Positions 35,707 through 47,244 of a stretch of 64,000 bases of DNA are shown piece after piece. Under the pieces are notes generated by a model. That model was not told the origin of the DNA, ran no database searches, and saw only the letters and a list, made by a program, of their open reading frames with translations. The stretch spans positions 132,203 to 196,202 of the forward strand of contig CAJJDO010000093.1 of the NCBI GenBank assembly GCA_905183005.1. Direction: 5' to 3'. Origin of the DNA: Paramecium pentaurelia. Taxonomy: Eukaryota; Ciliophora; Oligohymenophorea; Peniculida; Parameciidae. Position numbers and translations under genes: made by a program. Numbering within the stretch: position 1 is the first letter of the stretch; each line of letters opens with the position of its first letter.

Positions 35707-36778
35707 TCAACTTTGAAGAAATCGTTCCAACATAGCTCTAAGAGTATCTGATAGTTATTGATGATATTGAATTGATCTATTACTCATCAACATAGCTTAA
35801 TCAAGGGAACTCTAAAATATTTCAATCAAATGATCCTCATTACCATTTAATTTTAATTGTTCATTCCAGAACTTTACTCCTGTTACTTTTTAATAGATAT
35901 TAATGGATCTTACTTTCAAGTTTATTAAGGAGAATGATCAATGACTCCTTTGCTTGTTAGTGAGTGTTTTTAGATTGAGAGTAGAAAAGTTCTTTATCCA
36001 AAAGATCAAAGGAAGATTCTAACTGTTCATTCATCATTCCAATAAGAGTTTCTTATATGACACTATGCATCAAACTTAATAATTGTAGAGCTTCATTTTT
36101 TGAATTTAAATGGTTGCTTTATTTAAACAATCGATCTACTCCTTTTATGAAGAAATCCAATTCTTAACTTGGATTGGATTTGAAAAGACCTATCATTATC
36201 TTTGATTCTAATAATTCTAAAGTTTTAAAAATATCTTAAATATTAGAAGAATCAACCACTATTTATTTAATTGCCCATTTTTACCTTCTTTAATTTTTTA
36301 AAGTAAAAAGTTGTATTCATCAAAGCGCTTCTACGTATCTTCTCTAGCCTGATGCTTTATCTTTGCTAATTCTCTTGTGTCAGTCTCAATCAATTTATCC
36401 TAAGACAATGAATAAAAGAATGATACTTTGTCTATGATTAGGCGTTTTAGAAGATTTATGACTTTTAGGTATGTCTCATGAAGAAAGAGTTCTAAGCTAT
36501 CCTTTTCCTTTTTTTCTGAATTGAGTCTCTACTTAAGTAATTTGTGGACCTAAAGTAACCATATTCTAACTCACATCAGCAAAATGTTCTAAATAAATTG
36601 TCATCCCTTCCTCCTCAAACTCTCTATCCTAGCGAGATTTCCATTCTAATTTCTCTAGAGCAGTATAATATTCCAATTAAGATATGGACTCCTTAATGCC
36701 GTTCATCTGATTATAGATTTCCATCAATTATTATTCTTGTACATAAGCAAGAGCCGGAATCAATAATAAATATAACAT
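35707..36778 (-). CDS. secreted coiled-coil protein, 330 aa, family not recognised
   Basis: Begins with a likely signal peptide (MLYLLLIPALAYVQEQQ) followed by helical, highly charged sequence with heptad character to the end (HKLLKQRLNSEKKEKDSLEL, LSQDKLIETDTRELAKIKHQ, QYHQQLSDTLRAMLERFLQS). No cysteine framework or enzyme motif. Three introns: 36550-36574 (25 nt), 36259-36284 (26 nt) and 35886-35913 (28 nt); exons total 331 codons. Secreted coiled-coil proteins of this size in Paramecium can be granule-matrix-like, but the hallmark processing sites of trichocyst matrix proteins are not obvious to me, so no assignment is made. Divergent from kinesin-9, with 90 bp between starts. Confidence 0.8.
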
Positions 36779-36868
36779 TAATTAATTAATTCTAATTGTA
36801 TACATATCTCATCATATCATCTCAACCATCCTCCTTAACACGAAACTTCCGAATATTAATAATTAAAA

Positions 36869-39247
36869 ATGTCAAAATCATCTGTAATTGATGTATTCCT
36901 CAGAGTCCGTCCAACAAAAAATCCATCAAATCTCTTTAAACTTAATAAAGATGAGGGTACAGCTGAATTCACAATACCAAAGAATCCAGATTAAGGTTAT
37001 ATAAATAACCAAATTGAAAAACATACATTCAATTTTGCAGGAGTTTTTCCTACTGACACTACTCAAGAGGAAATCTTTGATAAAATAGCCAGAGATGTTG
37101 TTGATTCAGCTATTGAAGGTAAATAAATCTTATAATTAAAGGTTATAATGGAACAATATTTGCATATGGATAAACAGGATCAGGTAAAACTTACTCAATG
37201 ACTGGTAATCCTGAGGCTAGGTCATCTGCAGGTATTATACCACGTACTCTATATCATATCTATGATTATGCACGAAGAGAATAAGAATTAGTAACATTCA
37301 ATTTCAAATTAGATAATCGATGTCACCATTAGTTATTTAGAAATATATGGAGGATCTGGATATGATTTATTAGTTGCTGATAATAGATCTAGAAATCTAC
37401 ACGATTTACCAAAAGTTTAAGCTATGGCAACTGCAAATGGATAAACTATTTTATAAGGATTATCATTGAAAAAAGCATAAACAGAAGAAGATGCACTTAA
37501 TCTATTATTTATAGGAGAATAAAATAGAGTTATTGCAGAAACACCAAAAAATGATGCATCTACAAGATCTCATTGCATTTTTATTGTTATTTTAGAATGT
37601 CGTAAGCCAACTTCAGATGTCAAAACTGTTTCTAAATTATGTTTAGTTGATCTTAGTGGTAGTGAAAGAATTGGGAAAACTGGAGTTGAAGGTATTCTCT
37701 AAAGAGAAGCTACAGGCATCAATTTATCATTGCATTTTCTAGAATTAGTTATTGATTGTTTAAATCGCTAAGCTAATGGTGAAAATATTCATATTCCATA
37801 TAGAGATTCATTAATGACACTTGTATTAAAAGATTCTTTGGGTGGAAATTGTAAAACAAGAATGATTGCTACTATGTCTAGTGAACCTGAAGATCTACCT
37901 GAATCTATATGTACTTGTAGATTTGCTGGAAGAGTTGCTAATATTAAAAATAAAGTAACTAGAAATGAAGCTGTTGATCCATTCATAATAATAGAGAAGT
38001 TGAAAAGGGAAAATTAATAATTGAAGGCAGAATTAGCAATGATAAAAGGTTAAAGTATAAAAGATCATTTGGAATCTTATGAGATTGATGAATGTAAAAA
38101 GAAGGTAGATGAATTCTTAAACTCTGAAGATCCTGCAGCTATTCTGGTTGTGAATGACTATTTAAAAATGAATGAATGCTTTTTCTAACTTAAACATATG
38201 CTTAGAAATTTAAATAAGAAAGGCTAATCCTAACCTGTTGTTTAATAACCATAACCATAAGCTATTACTAATAATACAGTTGAAGTTTAATAATTAAATG
38301 ATGAAGTTTTAAGATTAAAATAATTAATAATATAAAGAGATAATGAAATTATGATACTACTAAATTTAATATAGAAAGGTAAAGGATCTAATGCTAATTA
38401 ATCATTGGTATTGCAAGGACCTATTTCAGAATAACCTGAAATTCAATAAGCTAATACATCTAGTATTTTATAACCAATTGAATTTCCAAAACAAGCTGAA
38501 ATTGATAGACAAAGTTAAATTTTAACTGAAAAACCTGCAGTTAAGAAATAGAATTTTATGCAAGGTAGTTTAGATAGTGAACCAATGAGTTAAACAACTA
38601 AAACTACTAATAATGCATAATTCAAAGAATTAAATGGCATGTTAGCAGAACCAATTAATATTACTAATGATCAATTACTAGATCGAAATTCAGCTTTAGA
38701 AATGTTCAGAAAATCTTATAGGAAAGCATAAGCATAAGAAGATTTAAAGTAAGAATTATAAGAAAAAATGATGACTAGTAAAGAATTAGGATTGTTTATT
38801 AATAATCAAAGAAATGTTATTAGTTAATTAAAAGATAAAATTGAATAATCAAGAAAAGAATAAGTATTGCTTGGATTAGTAAACAGTGATCCTAATCAAG
38901 TAAGCACAGAAGAAGAGAAACTAATTGCTGAATATAATAAATAAAAGGATATGTAATTAAAATTATTATTAAAATATAGATATAAATAGTCTTTTGATAA
39001 ATTGAAGTAATTGAAAGCAGAAGTAGAGAGAATGAGCACATAATTGAAGCACAGTAGAGAGAAAATGTAATAAGATTTTGAGAAATGGATTGATATGATG
39101 TTGAAATAGAGAAATTTGAGTATGGCTGCAACATCTGTGTTATCAGATTTTAAGAATTTATCATAAAAAGGAGGAGAGGATGTAAATAGTATGGTTTAGC
39201 AGTTTTACAAAAATAAAGAGATTTGTAATTAATTATTATAAAAATGA
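36869..39247 (+). CDS. kinesin-9 family motor, 777 aa
   Basis: N-terminal motor (about 1-345): DVFLRVRPTKNPSNLF, P-loop GQTGSGKTYSM, switch I NDASTRSHCIF, switch II LVDLSGSERI, and the end-of-motor CTCRFAGRVANIKNKV. Opening with VFLRVRPT and the YNGTIFAYGQTGSGKT context fits kinesin-9 (KIF9/KLP1-like), which in cilia sits on the central pair. The rest is Q-rich linker, then coiled coil (DKLKQLKAEVERMSTQLKHS) to a short tail. Two introns: 37119-37141 (23 nt) and 37291-37312 (22 nt); exons total 778 codons. All nucleotide-binding residues are intact. Ciliary function is inferred from the family. Confidence 0.92.
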
Positions 39248-39314
39248 TTGATTTACTATAAATATTATGTGAAATTTTGTTTTGTGATAATGTTTATCTT
39301 GATACATATTTAGA

Positions 39315-40006
39315 TCATTCTTTGATTTAATACTTCTTTCTCATTTCGAAGTACTTTCTATAATTTTAATCTCTAGATCTAGATACTACTATATCTTTGG
39401 CATGAAGGTATGAGTAAAACATTTGGGTCAATGGCATTCCTTGACGAGCCAATCTAAAATCAAAAGCAATAATTACTTATCATTATTATATCCTGTATTA
39501 ATAAGACCACTTCCTTCAGAGTTTTTACCAGCAGTCAAGAGATAATACTCTCTTTTTTAGATTTAATCTAATTATTATTATGCTCAATTTACTTGATTCC
39601 ATTTTGTATTTATAGAGAGTACCAATAACACCTAAGCCAAGCATTGTTGTGATGATACGTCCTTTTGGTTATCTAATACGATATGTCTTCCAATAGATGT
39701 AACCAAATGGATTTTTAATAAATCGGAAGAAATTTTTGAAGAATCTCCTCTTGTTGCCTCTATCAATAAACTTCTTTTGCATCTAATTGAATATATAAAT
39801 GAATGACTCACTCTGAATTTCTCCATTTCCCAATCATATGCTTTTCCCATTGATCTCCAAATCATTTCCAATCTCTCTCTCTTATTTGGAGCATGATAAT
39901 AGAGATAATGTTGTCCAAATGTACGCATCTTCACATCAGCATCACCAGTAGATTGATCACGAATCCAAATGTAGTCTTACTACATACGCTCTTGTGCGTT
40001 GGTCAT
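39315..40006 (-). CDS. single-pass membrane protein, 204 aa, possibly mitochondrial
   Basis: Three introns, 39783-39811 (29 nt), 39568-39592 (25 nt) and 39454-39476 (23 nt), give 205 codons. The protein is basic and aromatic: MTNAQERMQQDYIWIRDQST, GQHYLYYHAPNKRERLEMIW, NKRRFFKNFFRFIKNPFGYI, then one membrane helix (GRIITTMLGLGVIGTLYKY) and a basic C-terminal tail (SRSRDQNYRKYFEMRKKYQI). No motif is recognised. The Arg/Tyr/Trp-rich make-up with one helix resembles ciliate-specific mitochondrial complex subunits, and the nearby small Tim gene is at least consistent. The start lies 25 bp after the stop of the upstream gene on the same strand. Confidence 0.78.
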
Positions 40007-40031
40007 TTTAAATCTTTTTTTAATAATAATA

Positions 40032-40720
40032 TCATTCTTATTGGAATCGTGAATCAGCAGGTAGATTTTGAATTAGACGTTCATATACATTCATACGAGA
40101 TCTTTTAGAAAGTGCTTTGGTTGCATAATAAGCATTTGAGAATGGACTACGTGAAAATAAGTCAGATTTCCTTTTTTCTAATCTAGATTCCTGAACTAAC
40201 TAGTTATAAAACTAATACTTTTCTATTCTAAAATGCTATCATTTTTTCGTATAACTTAATTGAATAAAGGTCTTAAATTAAATCCATAATCTTTGATTGA
40301 TTAACTTCTCAACTTATTATCCATCACTATCTTGAACATTGTTTTACGAGTTTAAATCATAACTTTCTATTTATCCTCAAATGAAATTTCTTTTGCATCT
40401 ATAGTACTTTTTGATTGAGATTGAGGTTTCTTAGAGATTTGACTGGATTTCATCATTTGAATTACAGGAGTCTACGATTGAAGTGAACATTTAAAATGCT
40501 TAAATTATTTGAACATCTCCTATAATTAAGCAATATTTTGTATTTTTGATTTTGAGACAGTTCCCTAATCGAGATGTCTACTTTTGCTAGTATTTTGACG
40601 TAACATAGGTATATGTTATTAGTCATCTTCATTAAGTTGTAATATCAACTTCTTATGATAACCATGATGAGAGTGAGAACTCTTTGTTTTAGAGAGACTT
40701 AAGTAGGGCTAATCTGTCAT
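40032..40720 (-). CDS. unknown Ser/Gln/Lys-rich protein, 221 aa
   Basis: One intron, 40196-40218 (23 nt), gives 222 codons. The N-terminal half is serine- and histidine-rich and looks disordered (SLSKTKSSHSHHGYHKKL, PQSQSKSTIDAKEISF). The C-terminal half is basic with several short helices (KTMFKIVMDNKLRSQSIKDY, RLEKRKSDLFSRSPFSNAYY, NVYERLIQNLPADSRFQQE). No signal peptide, membrane segment, cysteine pair or enzyme motif. Many S/T next to basic residues would suit phosphorylation. Its stop is 25 bp before the next start and its own start 29 bp after the small Tim stop. No family recognised. Confidence 0.75.
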
Positions 40721-40749
40721 ATTTTAGTAATAAATATTATAATAAACTC

Positions 40750-41013
40750 TCATTTTGACCAGAATCCTCCATCAGTTTTAAATGGTGCTCTATCTAAACC
40801 TCCTTTATTGTTAAGATTATGTAGAAAATCTATTCCATTGATTACTTTGGCTAAACAATTTTCTATAAATGATGTAAAATTATTAATACTTAAACAGGCT
40901 TCCTCTTTTACATTCATAGCTCTCTCATAATTCTTCAGACACTTCTTATAACATAACTTATCGATTGTTAGTATCTTTTAACCAACATGCTAAAAGTCAT
41001 GTGCTTCTTCCAT
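40750..41013 (-). CDS. small Tim (Tim8/9/10/13-type) intermembrane-space chaperone, 78 aa
   Basis: After removal of one 27-nt intron (40863-40889) the protein has the twin CX3C signature of small Tim chaperones: CYKKC, a 14-residue spacer, then CLKNC. Without the intron the second CX3C is destroyed and replaced by a meaningless insert, which is good evidence that the intron is real even though it is 3n long. The length (78 residues), the helix before the first pair (EEAHDFQHVGQKILTIDKL) and the tail ending GGFWSK fit the family. These proteins escort hydrophobic precursors across the intermembrane space as hexamers. Which of the four types it is cannot be told. Flanking spacers are 29 bp and 25 bp. 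Confidence 0.85.
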
Positions 41014-41038
41014 AAATAAATGATAATTAAAAAATAAT

Positions 41039-43366
41039 TCAATATTTACTCATTTCAGTATTGTTCAACAGTAGAGATAACTCTTCATTTGCATTACCAC
41101 TTTATCTAGGTCTTATCTTAGGTTTTGGAATATTATTAAAACTTTAACGACTAGGTTCAATATTCTATTTTCCTCTTATTGTAGTTTGACTTGTACTCTA
41201 CTTTTTCATTTTATCAGGTGTCTTATATTTAACTGTTTATTTCTTATTACATGAAGTACTATTATTTTTATGATGAGTGGACACAGATGGTTATAGAACA
41301 TCCATTTCACTAATAAAACTTTATAAAACAGTCTTGAAATTAATTTCACTCAAATCTTAAACAGTTAATTGAGAAGCAGTTTCATTTATAGTTTATTTAG
41401 TAATATTATTTGAATGATGTAAGTATGTAGGAAACTCTATTTTAAAGAATTCTTCAGATTAAACACTTTAATCTTCATCTTCTTTTTCTTTAACCATCTC
41501 TACATTGACTAAATTATTATACATAATTTCATCTAAATTTATTTGTTAATATTCTTAATACATATCTATTTCATTTTAATTTTGTTCAATTAATTTGAAT
41601 TGTTCAATATTATATTAATAATTTAAATCTAAATTTATAAACTATCCTCTATGTTGTTATTCAATTTATAATTTCAATAATTAAGTTTAATAAAACTAAA
41701 TCATTTATTCTAATTATTAATTTTCAAGTTATTTAACATCAAAATTTAACTATTATTTCATTTCTGATGCATAACTATATAATTTATTATATTAAATATT
41801 TAGACATTGAATTTATTCATTTTATTATTACATCTTAATTTTACTTTAATTATATAAATTATTTAATTAGAGATATTAATTTTTAATTATTTCATAATTA
41901 GATAAAAGTGTTTTCCTATTTTATTCACTTACTTTTAAAGCACTTAAAACTAATTTACCTTAACAATCATGTTAAGGTGGTTTTTTTACTTTTTTATTAG
42001 TAACAAGAATATCTCCTGCACCATCACAATGTAAATCATATTTAAATCTATTTGCCCAAGTTATTTCTTTATATAATTTAGGAATGCATTTGAAATTTTA
42101 AGCATTTTAATTAGTAATTCTATTTTGTAATTATTAATTTTCATTTTATAATTGGTTTAATTATTATTCAAATCCTTCTTTCTATTCTATTCTATTTTTT
42201 TCTAAATCATGTAATTTCTTTTCATAATCAGAAAGCAAGATCTTTAATGCCTCATCATCATTTTGATAATTAATATTGGCTAATACTTTAGTTTCTATTT
42301 TTTTAGCATTCATTCCAAATCTTAAAGTAGAAATAGAATAATCAAAATGAAGAGCTGCAGAATTAATACATAAAATGATTAAGGTTCTAGATGATCCATC
42401 TAAACTAGATTTAAGTATTTTAGTTAATGATGAATTTCTAAATGGTACATGACCTTTATCTTCTGCTTTTAAATAGATGACTTATGTAAGAAAGAATAAA
42501 CTCTTATTAATATATTGACCTTCTTTAACTCTTCTATTAGTATCTTAAATTTCTGCATCTTCAAAATGATTTGAAACTTTCTCAGAACCAGCTAAATCTA
42601 CAAAATTAAGTACACTTTCAGTTACCATAGCCCCTTTTAATTAATTATTGTTTTCAGCTTCTAATTATTCTAAAGTTGGGAATTTATGTTAGGATTATTC
42701 TCTTCTATATTATCGAATAAAATTATTGGTAATTGATTGTACATATAATCTAAATATAGCATGAGATCTAGAACTATTATGATTCATGGCAGTTTGAGCA
42801 TAGTGTCGATTAATTTCACCTCTTTTAAGTACATCAAATATTTCATTAATAGATGAAACAGATTATTCAATTAATCCTTTCACATAAAATTCTTTCTTTT
42901 GATCTTCATTAACTTATAAAGTTTCTTATAATTTTGAAGATTATTTTAAGAGATCAAATATTTATTCATTGTAAATTTCAAAATATGAACAACGTAAAAC
43001 ATAAGTCTTATTTAGATCAGCTTCAATCTTAGTAAATAAATCCTTAAAACTCTATAATAATACACCTTCATCATTTTCTTTACCTAACATTGTGTAGGTC
43101 TTGCCACTACCAGTTTATCCATATAAGAAAATGGTGCCATTAATACCATTAGTAGATCCAAGTACTAATGATTTGACCTCTTTAGAATAGATATCGGCAT
43201 TTTTGCTATCTTAATTGAAACAGTGATCAAATGCAAAAGTTGTACGACCTGATCCATTAGGAGGTTTTTTCATTTAATTGTTAAGAAATATATGTTGATC
43301 ATGGATTGCCCAAATGGATGGTTCAGGATCAGGACGTATACGAACTGCTACTTATATGTTTTCCAT
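41039..43366 (-). CDS. kinesin, probably kinesin-7/CENP-E-like, 775 aa
   Basis: N-terminal motor (about 1-370): QVAVRIRPDPEPSIW, P-loop GQTGSGKTYTML, YFEIYNEQIFDLL, switch I NHNSSRSHAIFRLY, switch II NFVDLAGSEKV, KSSLDGSSRTLIILCINSAA and STLRFGMNAKKIETK. The tryptophan after the first strand and GEINRHYAQTAMN favour kinesin-7. Oddity: about 38 extra residues separate switch I from switch II (NNFIRQYRREQSQHKFPTLE and on), a loop insertion. A CDGAGDIL-containing globular patch follows near residue 460, then Q/N-rich coiled coil. No intron over 2.3 kb. Its start is 47 bp from the divergent RING gene and its stop 25 bp from the small Tim start. Cargo unknown. Confidence 0.9.
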
Positions 43367-43413
43367 TGTTTTATCAGTTAAATTCAAATATATATAAATA
43401 TATAATATAATTA
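43367..43413. promoter_or_regulatory. 47-bp shared divergent 5' region
   Basis: AT-only spacer between the kinesin-7-like start and the RING/B-box start. Any core promoters here must be shared or overlap coding sequence. Confidence 0.6.
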
Positions 43414-45075
43414 ATGAGTTAAGAATTACTCCATTGTCCGAAATGTTAAATGAATTTCGATAAATATACTCGAACACCTCAAATGTTACCAAAATGTGGA
43501 CATTCAATGTGTATGTAATGTCTTAAAGAGTCTTGTAAAATCATCTGTCCAGAAGATGGGTACCATATTTCATTTTATCAGATTGCTCTAACCTACAGAT
43601 CTCTCACTTTATCCAATAAACCAAGCTGTTTTGAGAATCATCTGCAAAACCCAAGATAATGATATAACATAGAACCAAGACAAATTGCAATAGTGTCCTC
43701 AACACCACAAACTCCTTGAGCTTATATGTATAGATGACAAGTGTAGAATTTGTGCAAATTGTGCCTTATTTGGTATTCATAAGTAACACAACATACAGAA
43801 TGCTGAAGTACATATAATTATTGATTCTTAAGTCTGTAGACAAATCAATACAAGATAACCTCATTTAGACTTAACATTTGACTCTCACTATTCAAGATAA
43901 AGTCAAATTACTTAAATTACCACTAATAAACAAGAAGATACATGACTAAATTAGACTTTGTATAAAATAATAATAAACTCTTGCTGAAGAACAATTCAAA
44001 GTATCTTAAATCAATAATTTTAGGAAATCATTAATTAAATACTTGCCAAGTAACAGAAAGTACTTGAAGAGATTGAATAGAAGTATAAGCTGTTAGAAGA
44101 TCAATTTTTGAAAAAGGAGACTCTTACTATCACTTCCATTCTTGATAAAGCTGATTTATGGATACTAGGGTATTTATTATTATAATAATAAATTAGATCT
44201 AATCAAAAAATACAAGAATATCATGAAACAAAAGTAAAAGGAGAAATTGCATATTCTTTGCTATTATAAGACTCTTCAAATAAATAAGGTAAATAAATCC
44301 TTGAAGAAATTGATGATTATCTACTCAAATTCCAAAATAATCTTCAAGATATTGTATCAGCTATACCTACTGTTAATCAATATGAATAAACTTATTTTGA
44401 TGAACCTAATATACTCAAAGATTTATCAATAATAGAATAGAGTTTCTTAAAAGAAATTGATGAAAAACCACCTCATAATGAATTTCTAGGATCATCTCTG
44501 CCAGAATCTACTTGTTAATCTCAACCATCCTCTAATAATATCTCTTAGAATGCTATAAGTCCACAATAACCCCATTAAAAAAGATCATCATAATAATTTG
44601 TTTTAGTTTCACCTAAGATATAAAGTAGATAGCAATCTGCTTCACCAAAAAAACCTATAGTTAAAAAAAAGTTAAACACCAAGATAGAATCAATTTTATT
44701 TAATTGTAATGGTGATTATCTGGATTTATCACAATAAGGTATTTTAAATTATATATTCTTATAGATCTTGGAGATGAAGGAATTATGATATTAGAAGAAT
44801 AAATAAGAAATAAGAAGGTTAAAATAATTAAATTTATGAGAAATAGGATAAGTGATGTTGGTGCTATTAAATTAATGGAATTACATTGTTAAGTGTTATA
44901 TCTATAATCAAATGTTATTACTGAAAAGTTTTTGGATATGATAATGAATGCTATATAAAAGTAGATTCAGATTCACATCAAAACTGTATATTTGGGTCAG
45001 AATCTTATTAATTAATTTAGAGTCAAAAAGAAAATAGAAGATCTCAAAAAATTAGGAATTTCAATTTAAATATGA
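43414..45075 (+). CDS. RING/B-box protein with C-terminal leucine-rich-like repeats, 512 aa
   Basis: RING-type zinc site at residues 8-48: HCPKC, then CGHSMCMQCLKESC and CPEDG. A B-box-like second site follows: QCPQHHKLLELICIDDKC, CANCALFGIHKQHN. Then a coiled coil (QILAKQQKVLEEIEQKYKL), a Ser/Pro/Gln linker (SPQQPHQKRSSQQFVLVSP) and a C-terminal domain with leucine-rich-like periods (GDEGIMILEEQIRNKKV, IRSDVGAIKLMEL-like, KTVYLGQNLINQF). This is the TRIM-like order of an E3 ubiquitin ligase; activity is inferred. Five introns: 43560-43581, 43808-43832, 44001-44023, 44170-44196 and 44739-44764; exons total 513 codons. The fourth (27 nt, 3n, no TGA) could be retained without breaking the frame. 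Confidence 0.85.
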
Positions 45076-45295
45076 ATTTAAAATATTTATATTAATTATA
45101 TATAATGTTTCTAATCATTTTAATATAGATATTACACTTATAGATATTTTAATAAAAATAGAATACTATCTTAATTTATAATTTTAGTATTGAAATAGAA
45201 CAAAATAGTGTAAAATATTGTGTGATTTGATGTAGGATGATTGATTATATATATGTTGATATGATAATTATTATTAATTAAAATAAAATTTATTC

Positions 45296-46089
45296 ATGAG
45301 CAGACCTTACTCACCTACAAGAAGCAGAGCAGAGAAGATTGTTGGACAATTGAGCGAAATAACTTTAGGACATAAAGATTAAGTATATGGTGTATATTTG
45401 ATTGAAGACTTCAAGAATAAAGGAAGCAGAGGAGAGAGTCGAAATTTTGGAGACAGCTGTAAAGGATCTTAAGGAGACTTTAGAAGGGAAGATTTCTAAA
45501 ATAAAAGAGGGATTAGAATATGTGTAATAGGTGCTGGGTGAATAAGAACCAAAGTAGGAGGATGAATAATAGATGATAGAGGATATGAAGAAGGCTGAGG
45601 AGAGTGTAAATGAAAAGTTGGAGGAGTTAAGCAAGTAGAGAGAAGAAAGTTAATAGAAGTTCAATGAATAAGTTGAGAAAGATATCCAAGAATTGAAAGA
45701 GCAGATCAGTTAAGAGAAGAGTGAGAGAAATCAATCAATAAAGGAAATAAATGAATGTTTAGAGGTAGAATACTGAATAAGTATTTAAGAGTGATTTGCC
45801 ACAGTTGCAAGAGATGTTACAGCAGAATATAAAGGAGAGAGATGAGATGGATAAAAATATAAATACAAGATTGACTGAAGAATTATAGAGATTATCTTAG
45901 ATTATTTAATAAGAGAAGGTGAGTAGATAATAAGGAGAACAGAGTTTATTTGAGATGTTGAAGGATGTGGTGAATAGGATTAAGAAGGAGATAGATGAAG
46001 AGAAAGTTTAGAGAGAGGCTACTGAGAATGATGTCCTTGGTGTTTTGGAGGAGACACTAAATAAAATTTTAGCAGCTTAAGATCATTGA
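45296..46089 (+). CDS. SF-assemblin-like striated-rootlet protein, 247 aa
   Basis: Short head PYSPTRSRAEKIVGQLSEIT followed by continuous coiled coil (TSRIKEAEERVEILETAVKD, EYVQQVLGEQEPKQEDEQQM, SDLPQLQEMLQQNIKERDEM), which is the layout and length of SF-assemblins, the filament proteins of striated rootlets attached to basal bodies. Two introns, both 25 nt: 45383-45407 and 45765-45789; exons total 248 codons. Codon use differs from the neighbours, with many GAG, AAG and TAG codons, which may signal high expression. Start at the head SP motif. Paramecium striated rootlets contain many such paralogues. Confidence 0.82.
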
Positions 46090-46127
46090 TATATATAGAT
46101 TATATAGATATAATAATAAATAATTAA

Positions 46128-47101
46128 ATGTAAAATTCAGACAACTCAGACGAATACTATAGTGATGATCAATAGGAATCACCTAGGTTTCTGTACAGTT
46201 TCAAGGAGATAAGTCTTTAGAATAAAACTTTATTGGCTGAAATTAGAATTATATGCAAAAACCTAATCTATGTTATAGGTTTGGCACCTACTATAGCAAA
46301 AGAAGAAGTATCAAATATTTCATTAAGTCAAAAGCTACTAAAGAAACCAGAATATTTTGGATAGTATGGTTAAATACAGAAATTAATTGTAATTTAAAGT
46401 AATACTTTTAATCCACCTTCTCATGCTGCATACATTACATATAGAAATGAATAGGAAGCATCAATGGCAATTTTAGTATACATTATATTTAAAATTTATG
46501 GCATGTGAAAGATTTCCACTTCATGATAGATATGTGAAGGCATCTTTTGGTACAACCAAATATTGCACCAATTTCCTTAAAGGATAGTAATGTAAAATAA
46601 AAGACTGTGTTTATTTGCACCAACATCCAAAGGATAAAGAGTCGACTCAAGTCATTAAAAAAGTATGCCTCTATTCTATGCCAGGAAGAGATGAACAATT
46701 CTAAATGGCTCTTTTCTTACTCCCAAAAAATAGCTTAAGAAAATTTCAAAAAATTCTATACGAAAATCAATTACAAAAATGCTCTTTAAAAATCTATCTT
46801 CCTAAATACTCAAAACATTCTTGATCGAATGATCGAAGATAATATTGTAGATCCCATTCCTGAGTAGCCATAACCTCCATAATAATAATAGATTATAGAG
46901 GAAACACAATCAATCGAAATTCCAATATAATAAAAGCCAATTGATATTGAAAAGCGATTGGAAGTAATTATACAAAAAAGTATTTTTCATTTCTTAAAAT
47001 AAGTGGATGGTGATAGTAATTCGAGATTCAAGTTTACAAATGGTAATTGTCCATAAGATTATGAAGCAATATAATAATTGAAGCAATCCCTTCTAAAATG
47101 A
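46128..47101 (+). CDS. NOT4/CNOT4-like RNA-binding protein (RRM plus CCCH finger, no RING), 299 aa
   Basis: The centre matches the CNOT4 RRM: NLIYVIGLAPTIAKEE, LLKKPEYFGQYGQIQKLIV, HAAYITYRNEQEASMAIL, then VKASFGTTKYCTNFLKGQQC and KDCVYLHQHP, the CCCH finger following the RRM. The N-terminal RING of NOT4 ubiquitin ligases is absent; the protein instead begins with a short acidic segment MQNSDNSDEYYSDDQQESP. The C-terminus is Q/P-rich, then helical. Introns: 27 nt near 46290-46320 between AKEE and LLKK, an anomalous 25-nt one at 46476-46500 and a 22-nt one near 46650-46672. The middle one starts GTATAC but ends ATG instead of AG; deleting one T would give a normal TTTAG. Exons sum to 300 codons with the 25-nt removal. 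Confidence 0.78.
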
Positions 47102-47244
47102 TTATGGAAATAATAAAAATAAATAAACATTTAATCGATTTTTATTAAATAAGATAAGGATTTTAAATTAAATGCAATTCAAAAGTTATAAATAACATCT
47201 TATAATTTTTTAATATATAACATAATATTCTAAAGCAGAATCAT

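Noticed and set aside
37789..38017. Antisense and sense open frames inside the kinesin-9 motor
   Set aside because: They overlap conserved motor sequence in the right frame; the antisense frame is a shadow.
39893..40108. Plus-strand frame opposite the 204-aa membrane protein
   Set aside because: The minus-strand spliced model is coherent and ends in frame; the plus frame has no coding character.
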